Assembly (NCBI GenBank): GCA_023362775.1
Contig: JALMGJ010000006.1
Span: forward strand, 9,690,501 to 9,754,500
DNA length: 64,000 nt
From: Charina bottae
Lineage: Eukaryota > Chordata > Lepidosauria > Squamata > Charinaidae
Reading direction: 5' to 3'
The position numbers and the translations under genes are program-made. Positions 1 through 10,199 of this stretch are shown piece after piece. The notes beneath the pieces were generated by a model. That model was not told the DNA's origin and did no database searches. It was given only the letters and a program-made list of their open reading frames with translations. The stretch's first letter is position 1. Every line of letters starts with the position of its first letter.

Positions 1-1
1 T

Positions 2-451
2 TTACCTTCTGAGCCAACGAGCCATGAAGCCTCGAGTAGTTTAAGTCTGGTTGAAAAAACTCTCGCTCGTGCCCAACTGGTCCGCCCTCTCAACGTCCTC
101 CCCACAATGGACGAGAGGCTCGAACAAGGACATGTTGTAGCAAATGGCTATCGAAATATCCATGAAATCTTGAAAAGCGATCCTAATCTATTCCCCACCC
201 TGAGCAAAACAATGACTTTCAAGCCAGATGCTGACCTTGTGGATAGCATGTCTGCTCAGCCAAACACCGTCAAGAGTTTTTCCGGACACACCCAGCAAGA
301 CTTCGTCCTTGATGTACAGAGGAGGTCTGGCGCATCGTCCAAACCCTCAGGACTCCAATCCAGAGGTATAACAGTACAGTTTTCCGGCCGTGGATCAACA
401 GAAGAAGCTCGGAGGGAGGCTCTACGAAAACTTGGACTTCTGAAAGAATAG
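2..451 (+). CDS. C-terminal exon of a SARG-family protein (PROSER2 / C1orf116-like), 5' part outside window
   Basis: The frame is open from base 2 to a TAG ending at 451, giving 149 codons with no stop; the ATG at 107 is internal and not the start. The product is Ser/Thr-rich and low in hydrophobic segments, with no membrane span, and ends in a basic, charged tail: GITVQFSGRG, then EARREALRKLGLLKE. Specifically androgen-regulated gene (SARG) proteins and their paralog PROSER2 end in a very similar REALKKLGLLKE motif, which is the basis of the call. The function of the family is poorly known (cytoplasmic, intrinsically disordered). The 'VQFSGRG' block makes me lean to PROSER2 over C1orf116, but this is from memory and unconfirmed. 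No splice acceptor is visible because the exon starts upstream. This is the only confident cellular coding sequence in the window. Confidence 0.72.
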   Translation, partial: LPSEPTSHEASSSLSLVEKTLARAQLVRPLNVLPTMDERLEQGHVVANGYRNIHEILKSDPNLFPTLSKTMTFKPDADLVDSMSAQPNTVKSFSGHTQQDFVLDVQRRSGASSKPSGLQSRGITVQFSGRGSTEEARREALRKLGLLKE

Positions 452-1860
452 TGAAATGAGAATAACATCCAGAGAACATTATGTGCCCGAAGACAGATTC
501 CAATGAGATCAAAAGACAATTCTCTTTATCATGCAGACTAAGGAAATAATAAGTATTGAAACTCCACTGTTCTGTGCTGGCATTTTTTGGTGGATGTCCT
601 TGACATGAAGTCATAGTGCTTATTGAAGACTTCAAGGCAGTTAATTAAAGCCTGGCTGAAAGTGACAGTGTCAGGCTAAATGAAGGTCAATAGGCAGTAT
701 GTGTGTAAGTTGTGTATGCGTGTAACTGGCAAAATACATCTGAGTACATTGGACAAAGCCCAGAAGGTCCCAAGCGGGACAGTATTAAGGAATACTATAA
801 AGATAAATGTATACATACACACATATTGGACAGCTCAAATCTGTAATTAAGCTGCTATCTCTGATTGTCACAGATATTTAATACCACGCACACTGCCGAT
901 CATTCCTTCTTTTGCAGAGGAACTGGCGAGACTGTAGCAATCTTTTTCAGGATGGTTGATAACTTGAAAAGCATTGGGTCTGCTGGATTTGACAAAAGGT
1001 CCCATTACACCCAGTATTGTTTCCCGTAGCCACCTAGTGCCCGTGCTTCTGAAAACCAATTGTGTTGAAATGAAGGGGGACCCCAACTTGCCATAAGTTG
1101 GGGTTGCAGTCTTGGGCACCCCACTTTTCTGACCTCCTAGGCATCCTGTTGAAGCCTACGGTGATCTCCTCCTCCTTCCAGCACCTTTATTAGGGTAGTG
1201 TGCCCCAAGCTGAGCACCCTCCAGATGCCCTGGGAGCTGAAGTCCACACATCTGGAGCGTGTCCAGGTGTAGACTCATGTAAGCTCCTAGAACTAGGTAC
1301 AGAGTTGTACATGGCACCTAACAAAGAGCGAAGGAACTAAAGAAATAAATAGCTGATACTCATTCCAAGTAGTACAAGGGTACACAATCTACCGCTGAAG
1401 GTCTACAGGTCATTCTCCCTTCCCTCCCAACTACTGAAACCCATTTTAGCCAGGGCTAGCAGGATTCTGCTGCAGGGAAGTCCTGCAAAGTGAGGAAGAA
1501 GCTATACTATCACACTTCAGCTAACTGGACCATACTTTTTGTTCTTTATAGCTCGGACTATATTACCGAGTTTGGGGAAGTGCTCCCAGATCTCCTGGGA
1601 AGAGGCATTAGAAGGTAGGAGGCCCAAGAATTGTCCTGCATGGTAAGAAGCAGAGCCTTTCTCAGACTCAATGTCCCTCTTGCATACTGGATCCTTTCAG
1701 CTAAGGTGTCTTGTAGTAATAATGCTGTGAATTCTCATTTTATCTCAAGTCCTCTCAGTCAATATGGTGTGACAGCTGCTGTGAATCCAGAGTGGGCTAG
1801 TCATGTTGACCTCATGCTGAAACAATAGCAACTCCTGTGACTTAAAGAGAATAAATATCC
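452..1860 (+). other. 3' UTR and downstream flank of the SARG-family gene
   Basis: No ORF of interest follows the stop codon. Candidate polyadenylation signals are ATTAAA at 644-649 and AATAAA at 1344-1349 and 1850-1855; which one is used cannot be decided from sequence. Around 1200-1260 there is a degenerate palindromic hAT-like fragment (contains GAAGTCCACACATCT). Confidence 0.5.
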
Positions 1861-1940
1861 ATCTGTTGCCATAACTGTCTCATGATATTTCTGTTGGGGT
1901 GCTTGTAAAAATTGCCTTTATGAAATTTCTCCTAGGGTTA

Positions 1941-2180
1941 TGTCAGCCTTGCGAGGTAATCCAGACAAGAAGCACACCCAGAAGTACTAGCTCTAACTTT
2001 ATTGTAAGGTTACATTAACAGAAAGTAAATCTCTCCCCACCCCCTTGCCTTTACAGTCCAAGAGACTAGGGAGGGTGCCTTCTGAGGTTTGCCACATCCC
2101 CATTCCTTCTACGGACTCAGCTGCCACTTATCTGACTGTTGTCTAGACTGTGGCTCTTCCACCTGTCTCCCAAGGTCATT
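1941..2180 (-). mobile_element. LTR-like interspersed repeat, copy 1
   Basis: Starts TGTCAGCC and shares with copies near 6.6, 13.3, 19.8 and 49.5 kb the order TGTCAGCC, GTAATCCAGAC (elsewhere GTAGACCAGACC), a TTTATTGTAAGGTTACA block, then TCTGACTGTTGTCTAGACTGTGG. Read on the minus strand the family has an AATAAA-like signal before a terminus ending in TGACA, as a solo LTR would. The family is not one I can name. Confidence 0.4.
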
Positions 2181-2871
2181 CCCACAAACCTCTCCAAGTT
2201 AGTGGCCACCACCACATCTTCTAGAAGTAAATTTCATGTTACGTGAAGACAAAGAATGGGACTGAAATCAAAACAAGGGGAAGCCAGGGTGGGAAAGCTG
2301 GATAAGCTCTGAAAAAATAAGATTGTATCATCTAGTTGTACTTGGATGACCAGTTCCAATGTTTGCCAAGTTATGGCTTCTCCCCCCTCTAATTTAAAGA
2401 GGTTGGTAGATTATATGTTCCAACTGGTTTAATACTTCTTTCCCCCCAGAAGATTAGGAGGTGCAATTTTGAAAAAAGGTGTGGAGGTGATATGTGGAGA
2501 TAACACTTTCGAACTCCTCCTTGTCTGCTTTCTAGTGGTGATTCAGGAGAAACCTAAAGTGGATTTAAGCCCACTTGAAGAGACCATTTCTCATTCAAAG
2601 CTTTCTAAAGAAAGGCAAATGTTCATCTTTTTATAAAATTATAAATGGAAGCCATTGTGAAAGACATTTCAGATCTCATAGTTATCTCATGCCTCCATTA
2701 TCTTTGAAGAGTAGGATGCATTTGCCAGAAATAAATACTGTTTTGCTTTTTCCTAAATAAATACACCTCAAATCAAATTCCCATCCTGGTAACTGCAATT
2801 TTCTTGGTGGAGTTATGGAAGTAGTTTTCCAATGTCGTCTTCATGGTTGCTGTTCAACTGCTCATCTAACC

Positions 2872-2977
2872 CAGAGTTTCTCAACCTTGGCAACTTTAAG
2901 ATGTGTGGACTTCAACTCCCAGAATTCTGGGAGTTAAAGTCCACACATCTTAAAGTTGATGAGGTTGAGAAACACTG
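2872..2977. mobile_element. Palindromic hAT MITE (TIR CAGTGTTTCTCAACC), copy 1
   Basis: Near-perfect fold-back: a left arm beginning CAGAGTTTCTCAACCTTGG and a right arm ending GAGGTTGAGAAACACTG, with inner arms TTTAAGATGTGTGGACTT and its complement. Flanks ATCTAACC / GGCTAGCC are a decayed 8-bp duplication. Non-autonomous; no transposase. Confidence 0.8.
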
Positions 2978-3329
2978 GGCTAGCCTACAGCCTTGGGACT
3001 TCCAGGCTATCTCTCATCCAGTTTTAACCAAGGTCAGCTAGGTAATGCCCTTTAATATTCATTTAACTTCGGAAGATCGTCTTGAATGGTTAAGAAGATG
3101 GAGACCCATTCTTCTGATTTAATTCTCCATTTATGGGATTGCTGCCTTGAATCCAGGGTCATCTTATGTTTGGGGAAATATGGTACTGGATCTCAGATTG
3201 CCTACTGCCAGTCTAATCTTCAAGCTACCTGCGACCATTTTTCAGGAGTGAAAAATATGATGAGTAGAGAAATGTATTCTGAATGTTCATAGCAAATAAT
3301 ATAAGACTTGATGCAAAATTCAGGAACTT

Positions 3330-3506
3330 GGATGGATGGATGGCTATAGATAGACTGACAGACAGACAGACAAGGAGATGGATGGATGGGAGAGAGAGAG
3401 GATAGAGAGAGATTGAGATTGAGATAGAGATAGATAAGGAGATGGAGAATGGATGGATGCTAGAGATAGATAGATGCTAGAGATAGATGATAGATAGATA
3501 AATAGA
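3330..3506. repeat. Compound GGAT/GACA/GATA microsatellite
   Basis: Interrupted runs of GGAT, GACA and GATA tetranucleotides mixed with GA dinucleotides. Confidence 0.85.
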
Positions 3507-3537
3507 CATTGATCCCATTATTTGAAGAATGAATGTG

Positions 3538-3690
3538 TTTGTTTTATATCCCACCTTTCTTCCAGGAGATCAAGGTGGTGTACATAGCACTAGTTTTCCT
3601 AATTTTCCCACAATACTCCTGTGGGGTAGGTTGGGTTGAGAAAACATGACTGGCCCAAAGTCAGTGAGCTTTCATGGCTGAAGGAGAGAC
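3538..3690 (-). mobile_element. CORE/MIR-like SINE fragment
   Basis: Contains a block resembling ACAACCCTGTGAGGTAGG and GACTGGCCCAAAGTCA, shared with the better copies at 45.4 and 28.5 kb. Diverged and partial. Confidence 0.4.
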
Positions 3691-3878
3691 AAAACTTTCT
3701 CGGTATTCGAAGTGAGGAAGTCTGTACTTCAAGACATGGCCTCAGACTTCAAGCCTTTAAAACATGATAAAAGGACCCATAACTTAATGAAGCCTCCAGC
3801 TGTAGTGGCAGTAAACCCCTGAATGCTAGCTGCTGGGCCCAGAGATTTGTTGCTATTAGCCTGCTGGTAAACTTCTGA

Positions 3879-4000
3879 AACTCGAACATGAATTTGAGTA
3901 AACTCCGAGAGACAGTGGAGGACAGGAAGGCCTGGCGTGCTATGGTCCATGAGGTCACGAAGAGTCGGACACGACTGAACGACTGAACAACAACAACAAC
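3879..4000 (+). mobile_element. BovB LINE 3' end, 5'-truncated
   Basis: Only the last ~120 bp of BovB are present: GACAGTGGAGGACAGGAAGG, CCATGAGGTCACGAAGAG, TCGGACACGACTGAACGACT and an (AAC)n tail. Flanked by a 10-bp perfect target-site duplication AAACTTCTGA (3869-3878 and 4001-4010), so this is a genuine truncated insertion. Confidence 0.9.
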
Positions 4001-4404
4001 AAACTTCTGAGACGTTTTAGGCTGGCAGTTGGCAAAAGAATGCTGGATGCAATCAACGTCTGGGGTGTGGCGTCCACCGTCTGGGGAGACATTCTCTCTC
4101 TCTGGAGAATTTGGAAACGGAAAGGGAGAAGGCTCTTCAATGTTCGCCAATGAAGCTGAGATGCTTCGTCACTGAAGTCAGCTCAGTTCACATTCCTCAG
4201 CCCTTCCCCTCAAATCCAATGTTATCATTGGCGGAAAAATAACGTTGGCAGGAAAGAACGAAAAAATACGGCCCTTCTCCAAATCAAATAAACAGGAGCC
4301 ATTTTTTCTGGGAGAAAATGGGATATGAGGGTTTAAATGTCCCCCCAGAAACTCAACCAGGTCTTTTTTTCCTAATGCCTCTTCCGGTTTATTCTTAATC
4401 TCAA

Positions 4405-4493
4405 TTCCTTCCTTCCTTCCTTCCTTCCTTCCTTCCTTCCTTCCTTCCTTCCTTCCTTCCTTCCTTCCTTCCTTCCTTCCTTCCTTCCTTCCT
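4405..4493. repeat. (TTCC)n microsatellite
   Basis: About 22 nearly uninterrupted copies of TTCC. Confidence 0.97.
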
Positions 4494-4907
4494 CCTTGAT
4501 GGGCTTTGTGACAAGAGATCACTCCCCAACTGAAAAAGAAACAGCTGAAGGGAAACAATCTGGGAGGGCTTTCAGAGTGATGATGTTGATGATCATGGCA
4601 CAAATTTGATTTTGTGATTTTATGATTCCTGTTCATTTTATTTTTAGAGCAGACATTTTATTTATGCCACTGATATTGATGTTTCTGTTTAGTTGTTAGC
4701 CACTGAAGTCTGGCTACTTGCGGTGGGTGCAAATTAAATCAAATAAGTAAATGAATATTTTAAAAAAATACTGATAGAAAAGAGTCTAGATAATCTGCTC
4801 CTTCTGGAGTGCTCCATAGTTGTCCAATGGCCACCATACCAATAATCTTCCCTAAAAATGGTAGGTTAGGGAAAGGGTTGGACACGTTATGCAAAGCCTG
4901 TAACCCT

Positions 4908-5094
4908 TGAGAAGTTCATAATGCTAGGAAAGAGAAGAAGAGGATGACCAGCAGCAAGGGAGGCTTGATTACAGTGGCAATGGGTGCACCATGGAAGATC
5001 TGAAGGGCCAGGTTGGAGATAGATCACCCTGGAAAAGGTATATCTATTTGGTCACAAGGAGCTGACACCAACTCAATGACACATAATCAATCAG
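4908..5094 (+). mobile_element. RTE-type (BovB-related) LINE 3' end, older subfamily
   Basis: Carries GAAGAAGAGGATGACCAGCA, then ATCTGAAGGGCCAGGTTGGA and a CACATAATCAATCA tail. Seen again at 17.7, 21.5, 25.8, 48.0, 48.5 and 58.5 kb. Reading frames decay to the BovB-like peptide pattern RGRP..RWMDS.T..M...LE.LKDQVRDR.SW. Confidence 0.6.
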
Positions 5095-5541
5095 AGCCTG
5101 GGTGATACCTGCACCACAACCTCTGTCAAGTCTGCCAGCACCACCCCATCCCAAAATAAGGCACTAATACCCTCCCAGGTCCAACCCATCACCTCCTGGC
5201 TCCATGGAGGAACTAGGAGGGGCATGGATCTAGCTCACGTGTGATTGCCAGAGAGCATCCTATCCATCAGAGTTCACAGGCCAAGTAAATTTCAGGTAAC
5301 ATGGCAAGGCAGTGCCTCAGTCACCATATCGGACTCTGCCAATGGGGAGTTAAGAGATTGACAGATCTGAGCAACTTGATCAGCACAGTGCTTTACAAAT
5401 GGGTCATAGCAAGTAGGTGGAAGATCTACCTCCTGCCCTCATCCCCAAAGTTGGCCTCTCTAGACAAGGTGCCCGGGCAACAGCTGCTAATGCCATAAAG
5501 AAGTCACATCACTTTGCCTACCTTATCACGATGATGTAGAC

Positions 5542-5661
5542 CAGGGTTTCTCAACCTTGGCAGCTTGAAGATGGGTGGACTTCAACTCCCAGCATGCTGG
5601 CTGGGGAACTCCGGGAGTTGAAGTCTACCCATCATAAAGTTGCCGAGGTTGAGAAACACTG
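5542..5661. mobile_element. Palindromic hAT MITE (CAGTGTTTCTCAACC), copy 2
   Basis: Arms GGGTTTCTCAACCTTGG and GAGGTTGAGAAACACTG flank an inner palindrome. Perfect 8-bp duplication ATGTAGAC at 5534-5541 and 5662-5669. Confidence 0.92.
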
Positions 5662-5906
5662 ATGTAGACACAAATTTGGACTTGTACCTGTACAGGGTCA
5701 GGGTCGTTTCCCATTTCTTCCACTGATGCTCCAGGCATTTCTTCTGCCGAGCCCCTTGGTAAACCAGGGAGCTATCCAGGGTCAGCCATCTCAGAGAGGC
5801 CAGTCAGGAACCATAAAGTCAGGGGGTCATGTCTCCTCCTATTTGGAGTGGGCAACTAGAACTTCTTCTTCTTAACCCCTCCTTAAGGGGAGGGTAGATG
5901 TGAGGC

Positions 5907-6370
5907 CCGTATAGTTAAAGCTATGGTTTTCCCAGCAGTAATGTATGGCTGTGACAGTTGGACCATAAGGAAGGCTGAGCGCTGAAGAATTGACGCTTTC
6001 AAACTGTGGTGCTGGAGAAGACTCTTGAGAGTCCCTTGGACTGCAAGGAGGTCAAACCAGTCAATCCTAAAGGAAATCAACCCTGACTGCTCATTGGAAG
6101 GACAGATGCTGAAGCTGAAGCTCAAATACTTTGGCTACCTAATGCGAAGAGAGGACTCACTGGAAAAGACCCTGATGCTGGGAAAGACTGAAGGCAGAAG
6201 GAGAAGGGGACAGCAGAGGATGAGATGGTTAGATAGCATCACCGATGTAATGAACATGAATTTGAGTAAACTCCGGCTGACAGTGGGGGACAGGAAGGCC
6301 TGGCGTGCTATGGTCCATGAGGTCACGAAGAGTCGGACACGACTAAACGACTGAACAACAACAGCAACAA
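5907..6370 (+). mobile_element. BovB LINE, 3' ~460 bp
   Basis: End of the BovB reverse transcriptase ORF plus 3' tail (AAC)n. A perfect duplication GATGTGAGGC at 5897-5906 and 6371-6380 brackets it. The protein trace includes RRSNQSILKEINPDCSLEGQ and DSLEKTLMLGKTEGRRRRG, diagnostic of BovB. Confidence 0.93.
6025..6354 (+). pseudogene. BovB reverse transcriptase C-terminal fragment
   Basis: A 109-codon open stretch covering the extreme C-terminus of the BovB polyprotein (RTE clade): NQSILKEINPD, the YFGYLMRREDSLEKTLMLGK block, RWLDSITDVM and the terminal RKAWRAMVHEVTKSRTRLND. Catalytic RT and endonuclease domains are absent because the copy is 5'-truncated; upstream, the same frame is broken by a TGA near 5984. 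It is a dead fragment of the source family that also provides the tail used by the Sauria SINEs here. Confidence 0.88.
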
Positions 6371-6561
6371 GATGTGAGGCAAGCAATGAATATAACTATC
6401 TTAATCAGAAAGTGGGTCGTAACTCAAAACTCAAAGAGTTTCCAACAAGGGGTGCTCAATGGCGAAGTAACTGATTAAAATCTTGAACACACACACCCGC
6501 AACATACTTAGGACATCCAGTAGTACAGCTTCCCTCAATATGTGCCCTTCAGGTCTGTTGG

Positions 6562-6815
6562 TGTCAGCCCTTTGAGGTAGACCAGACCTGAACCCCAAAG
6601 TTATGAATGCTAAAACTACTTTTATTATAGGGTTACAGTAACAGAATCTTTCAAGCTCCTCCCTCCCTGCCTTTATCCTAAAGAAAAGTAGGAAGGGTCA
6701 AGCCTGAGATGCTTTCTCAAATTACATTTCTGCCTCGGGCTCAGGTTTCTCTTACCCGACCGTTGCCTTGGCTGTGGCTCTTCCTCCTGTTCCTCAGGGT
6801 TATTCTCACAGCCCA
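6562..6815 (-). mobile_element. LTR-like interspersed repeat, copy 2
   Basis: Begins TGTCAGCCCTTTGAGGTAGA, has the TTTTATTATAGGGTTACAGT block and the CCGTTGCCTTGGCTGTGGCT block in the same order as the 49.5 kb copy. On the minus strand an ATAATAAAAG polyadenylation-like signal precedes the TGACA end. Confidence 0.45.
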
Positions 6816-8083
6816 TTACAGTTGGACTCCAGTTCCCATTATTCACAGCTAACTACAAATCCCATCATTCCCATACCAAGTGATACCAAGATACCTGGAG
6901 CACACCAGATGGGTGAAAGCTGCTCTGAGATCAGGAGCTGTATTGTATCCCTCATTTGAGGATATGAAAAAGTTACTACTATTACAATTACATTTTTAAA
7001 CAAAGGAGAATTGCCCAGATGAAAGATTGGGCACTGAGACACCAGGAAATAAGATTATATTTAAAGCTTTCATTAGGAAGCAGTTCACAACATGGTTCAA
7101 TTTCCGGCAGAAGAAGTTACAGCTTGAAAATTGGGCCATCAACAGAGTCCTGCTCGACTGTTCCTTAAACTCATTAATTTCAGGAACATTTCCTGTCTCC
7201 TAAGTAGGCTTTGTTCGGGCAGCACATTTTTCCTTTCATCTGAGCTATTTTTGTCCAGAAAGGCAGAGCTAGAAGAAGACCTGGCCTCCGGGATTGACGG
7301 TTTCCAGCTTTCCTGCTAGCCTAATCCTCCAGCTGTGTCTTCAGTAATAGCTTGGGAAGGGACACATGTTATCTCACAGCCTTTGGAAAATTTGGTGGGT
7401 ATCTTGCTGCAAATCAAACTCCCAAACTGGTAAAGACAGAAACTGCCCACAGCAACACATTTGGCTGATTAGCCCAGCCCAGCCCAGCAGAAATTCAGAT
7501 TCCGGTCTATCCAGCAAGTTTTCTGCTGGAAAAAAATGAGAAAAAGCACCTTATTCTAGGAGCTTTTCTCTGTAATGCATCTGCTAAAAGCTGTTGGGCA
7601 GACCTGACATTATTGGATGGGTCCCTTATACGAATGCCGTCAAACCTCGCCAAAAAAGTCCTATAGCAGACTTCAGGAATCAGCATCAGTCCAGCTCCCT
7701 TATCTTGAAAGGGGAGCTGGAAAAAGATCCAAGCAGCTTTCTCTAGCTCCTCTCGCAGGAACACCTTTTGGTTGCCAAGACCATGCTTAACACGGGGGGG
7801 GGGGGGGGGGAAGAATGGGTGGGGCTGCTGCCAAAATCATAGATGCCCAACTAGAAATCCATTGGCCAAACATTTTCAGCCTGTTTGGGGGAATTCTTTG
7901 GAGATTTAAGGATAGGAATGGGACTGGTAGATCTTTCAGAGATGACCACCTACTCTTCCAACTCTTAATCCTCCCCCCCCCCAAAAAAAAAAACCCTGCA
8001 GAATGGCCTGAAATTGCACCAAAATTTGGCCATCTTGTGTTTCCAGTGCTGTAATATTGCTGTGAGGGGGGCTGTAAATGAAG
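6816..8083. other. No gene recognised
   Basis: Mostly unique-looking sequence. It contains a G-tract (7793-7811) and a C/A-tract (7973-7993). Short open frames on both strands look random. Confidence 0.5.
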
Positions 8084-8091
8084 GTTTAGAG

Positions 8092-8293
8092 CAGAGCTTT
8101 CCAAACTTTTCATGTTGGTGACACACTTTTTAGACATGCATCATTTCGCGACACACTCTTACAGCAGGGCACAAGGCAGACACTAGGACCTGCGCAGAAT
8201 CACAGCAGGTTTGGAGGCAGCAGCAGCTGCGACACACCCAGACACTGCAGCCGACACACTAACGTGTCCCGACACACAGTTTGGAAAGCTCTG
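8092..8293. mobile_element. hAT MITE family 'CGCGACAC', copy A
   Basis: TIRs CAGAGCTTTCCAAAC and GTTTGGAAAGCTCTG, with internal GACACAC sub-motifs. Perfect 8-bp duplication GTTTAGAG at 8084-8091 and 8294-8301. Internally this copy matches copy E (41.2 kb) in reverse orientation. Confidence 0.93.
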
Positions 8294-8443
8294 GTTTAGA
8301 GAGCTGCATGTGATGCAAATTTGCCACCCCCCACCCTCACCCTGGCCTTAAACACTACATTTCATTGGCTCCATTTTAAGAGCAAAGCAGTGAGGAATCA
8401 CCCAGTTAATCTATTTTATTGGAAGCCCCCAAATTTGGGCATT

Positions 8444-8446
<3 letters not shown>

Positions 8447-8496
<50 letters not shown>
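8447..8496. repeat. (GA)n microsatellite
   Basis: About 25 AG units. Confidence 0.97.
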
Positions 8497-8502
<6 letters not shown>

Positions 8503-8726
8503 CAATTATTTGTGAGTTTATAAATAACAGGAACTCCCTTTTTCAAAATCTACCTCATCCCCCAGATTTTCAGCCTTTTCTGTTACAGCACAGTAGATAG
8601 ATACTGGCCTGCTTTCTCTGCCCCTTATTTGTAATATTTTGGCTAAACTATTAAAATTACGGACTATATTCCCAATGTCCTTGTATATAAAGGCATTATT
8701 ATATAGCCCATTTTACTGCTCGTATA

Positions 8727-9091
8727 CAGGTAGTCCTCACTTAACAAACATTCATTTAGTGACGGTTCGGACTTACAACAGGGTTGAAAAAAAAGACTTA
8801 TGACCAGTTCTCACACTTATGACCGTTGCAGTGTCCCCACGGTCACGTGATCATGATTTGGGCGCTTGGCAACTGGTTCGCATTTATGACCGTCACAGTG
8901 TCCTGTGGTCACGTGATCGCCATTTTCGACCTTCCTGGCCGGCTTCTGGCAAGCAAAATCAATGGGGAACTGTGTGATTTGCTTACCAATCACATGGTTC
9001 GCTTAAAGCCCGCAGGGATTCGCTTAATGACTGCTTTGCTTAGCAACCAAAATTCCAGTCCCAATTGTGGTCGTTAAGCGAGGACTATCCA
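8727..9091. mobile_element. Mariner-like MITE (TIR CAGGTAGTCCTCGCTTAACG), copy 1
   Basis: Left end CAGGTAGTCCTCACTTAAC, right end GTCGTTAAGCGAGGACTAT. Internal TTATGACCGT and CACGTGATC blocks recur in the 13.6 and 47.6 kb copies. The flanks are compatible with a TA target. Confidence 0.7.
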
Positions 9092-9197
9092 TAGCTAGGT
9101 GGTATAGCAGTGCCTACCTGAGGTTGGATTATCTTCAACAAAAAAAGCTCAACAAAACTCAACAGTTTGGGTAGGTCTGTCAGCCATTCAAGGTGAG

Positions 9198-9279
9198 CAG
9201 AGGTGTCTGTAGGGCATAGTAAAAAAAGTCAAGATGGCGGATGGATTGACTTTTTTGACCACACCTTACGGACACCCCA
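9198..9279. mobile_element. Palindromic MITE (GTCAAGATGGCGG family), copy 1
   Basis: AGGTGTCTGTAGGGCATAG and AAAGTCAAGATGG fold against GACTTTTTTGACCACACC and GGACACCCC. The same family occurs near 13.5-14.05, 35.75 and 44.07 kb. Confidence 0.6.
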
Positions 9280-9427
9280 GAGGTGGGTAAGGTCAAGAAA
9301 CAGAAGCAGCTGGGATTCGTTGCTATTCATGCCGCCGAAGGCACTGGTAACAGCACCCTCCAGAGATGTCCCATTCAAGATTAGCGTAGAAGAAAAGAGG
9401 ACAGGCCTGAATTTTGAGGCTAACCTA

Positions 9428-9480
9428 TTAGTTTTATTTATTTATTTATTTATTTAATTTATCCCCGCCCATCTCCCCGA
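9428..9480 (-). mobile_element. L2-clade LINE 3' terminus fragment
   Basis: (TTTA)n followed by ATCCCCGCCCATCTCCCCG, the complement of the terminal 'GGGGAGATGGGCGG...TAAATAAA' seen in the intact L2 at 24.3 kb. Confidence 0.6.
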
Positions 9481-10163
9481 ATAATCCTCAGCTTTTGTCT
9501 ACCAAACCACATGAACAGTGTCAGGAAAATGATTTAGTAACTTGCACCACGGCATTTTTGTAGCTTGGAAGAAGGAACACGGCCTCTTTGTGTTTCAACC
9601 CCAAATTGAGAAGAAGGAATGCTTTGATATGATTCAATCTATCAGCAAGCATCAACTGCCAGGAGAATGATTCGGGGCCGGAAGGTAGTGGAAGCTTGCT
9701 CATGGGGATAACTGTAGAATTGTTCCTTATTTTCTAACATATGTGATTGCCAAAACAGATTTCCCATTCATACAGCCTTTGATTTCTCCCAGTTGTGTGT
9801 GGTGGGGGTGGGGGTGGGGAATACAATAGCATTTTGCTATCTCATGGGCAGTACTCCATTTCTGAAATGAAAAGACAGCTCTTTTACAGTACGAGCTGAA
9901 CAGTTCAAATCTCATCTGGGCTCTTCTGTAAACCCACACTGTAACCTCAGATGACCTCATATTGCACGCATGGTTCCCTTCTAAATCCTGGAAGGATTAT
10001 AAAGATGACCAGCCACTGAACACATGTATCTAAAATGCATGAGATGAATAGTAATTTTTATTAAGGACTTGGTAAATTCTTACACAAACTTGCTCCCTTT
10101 ACATGGGAAGTTCCATCTGGTTGTAGTGCGTGGCTACATGGATAGTGTCATTCCATGGTTAAG

Positions 10164-10177
10164 TCACTAGGTGGCAC
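10164..10177 (+). promoter_or_regulatory. CTCF-like motif, one mismatch
   Basis: TCACTAGGTGGCAC matches CCASYAGRKGGCR except at the first C. In non-repeat-looking sequence. Confidence 0.35.
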
Positions 10178-10199
10178 TGTATCTCGGTGCTGCCAGGCA

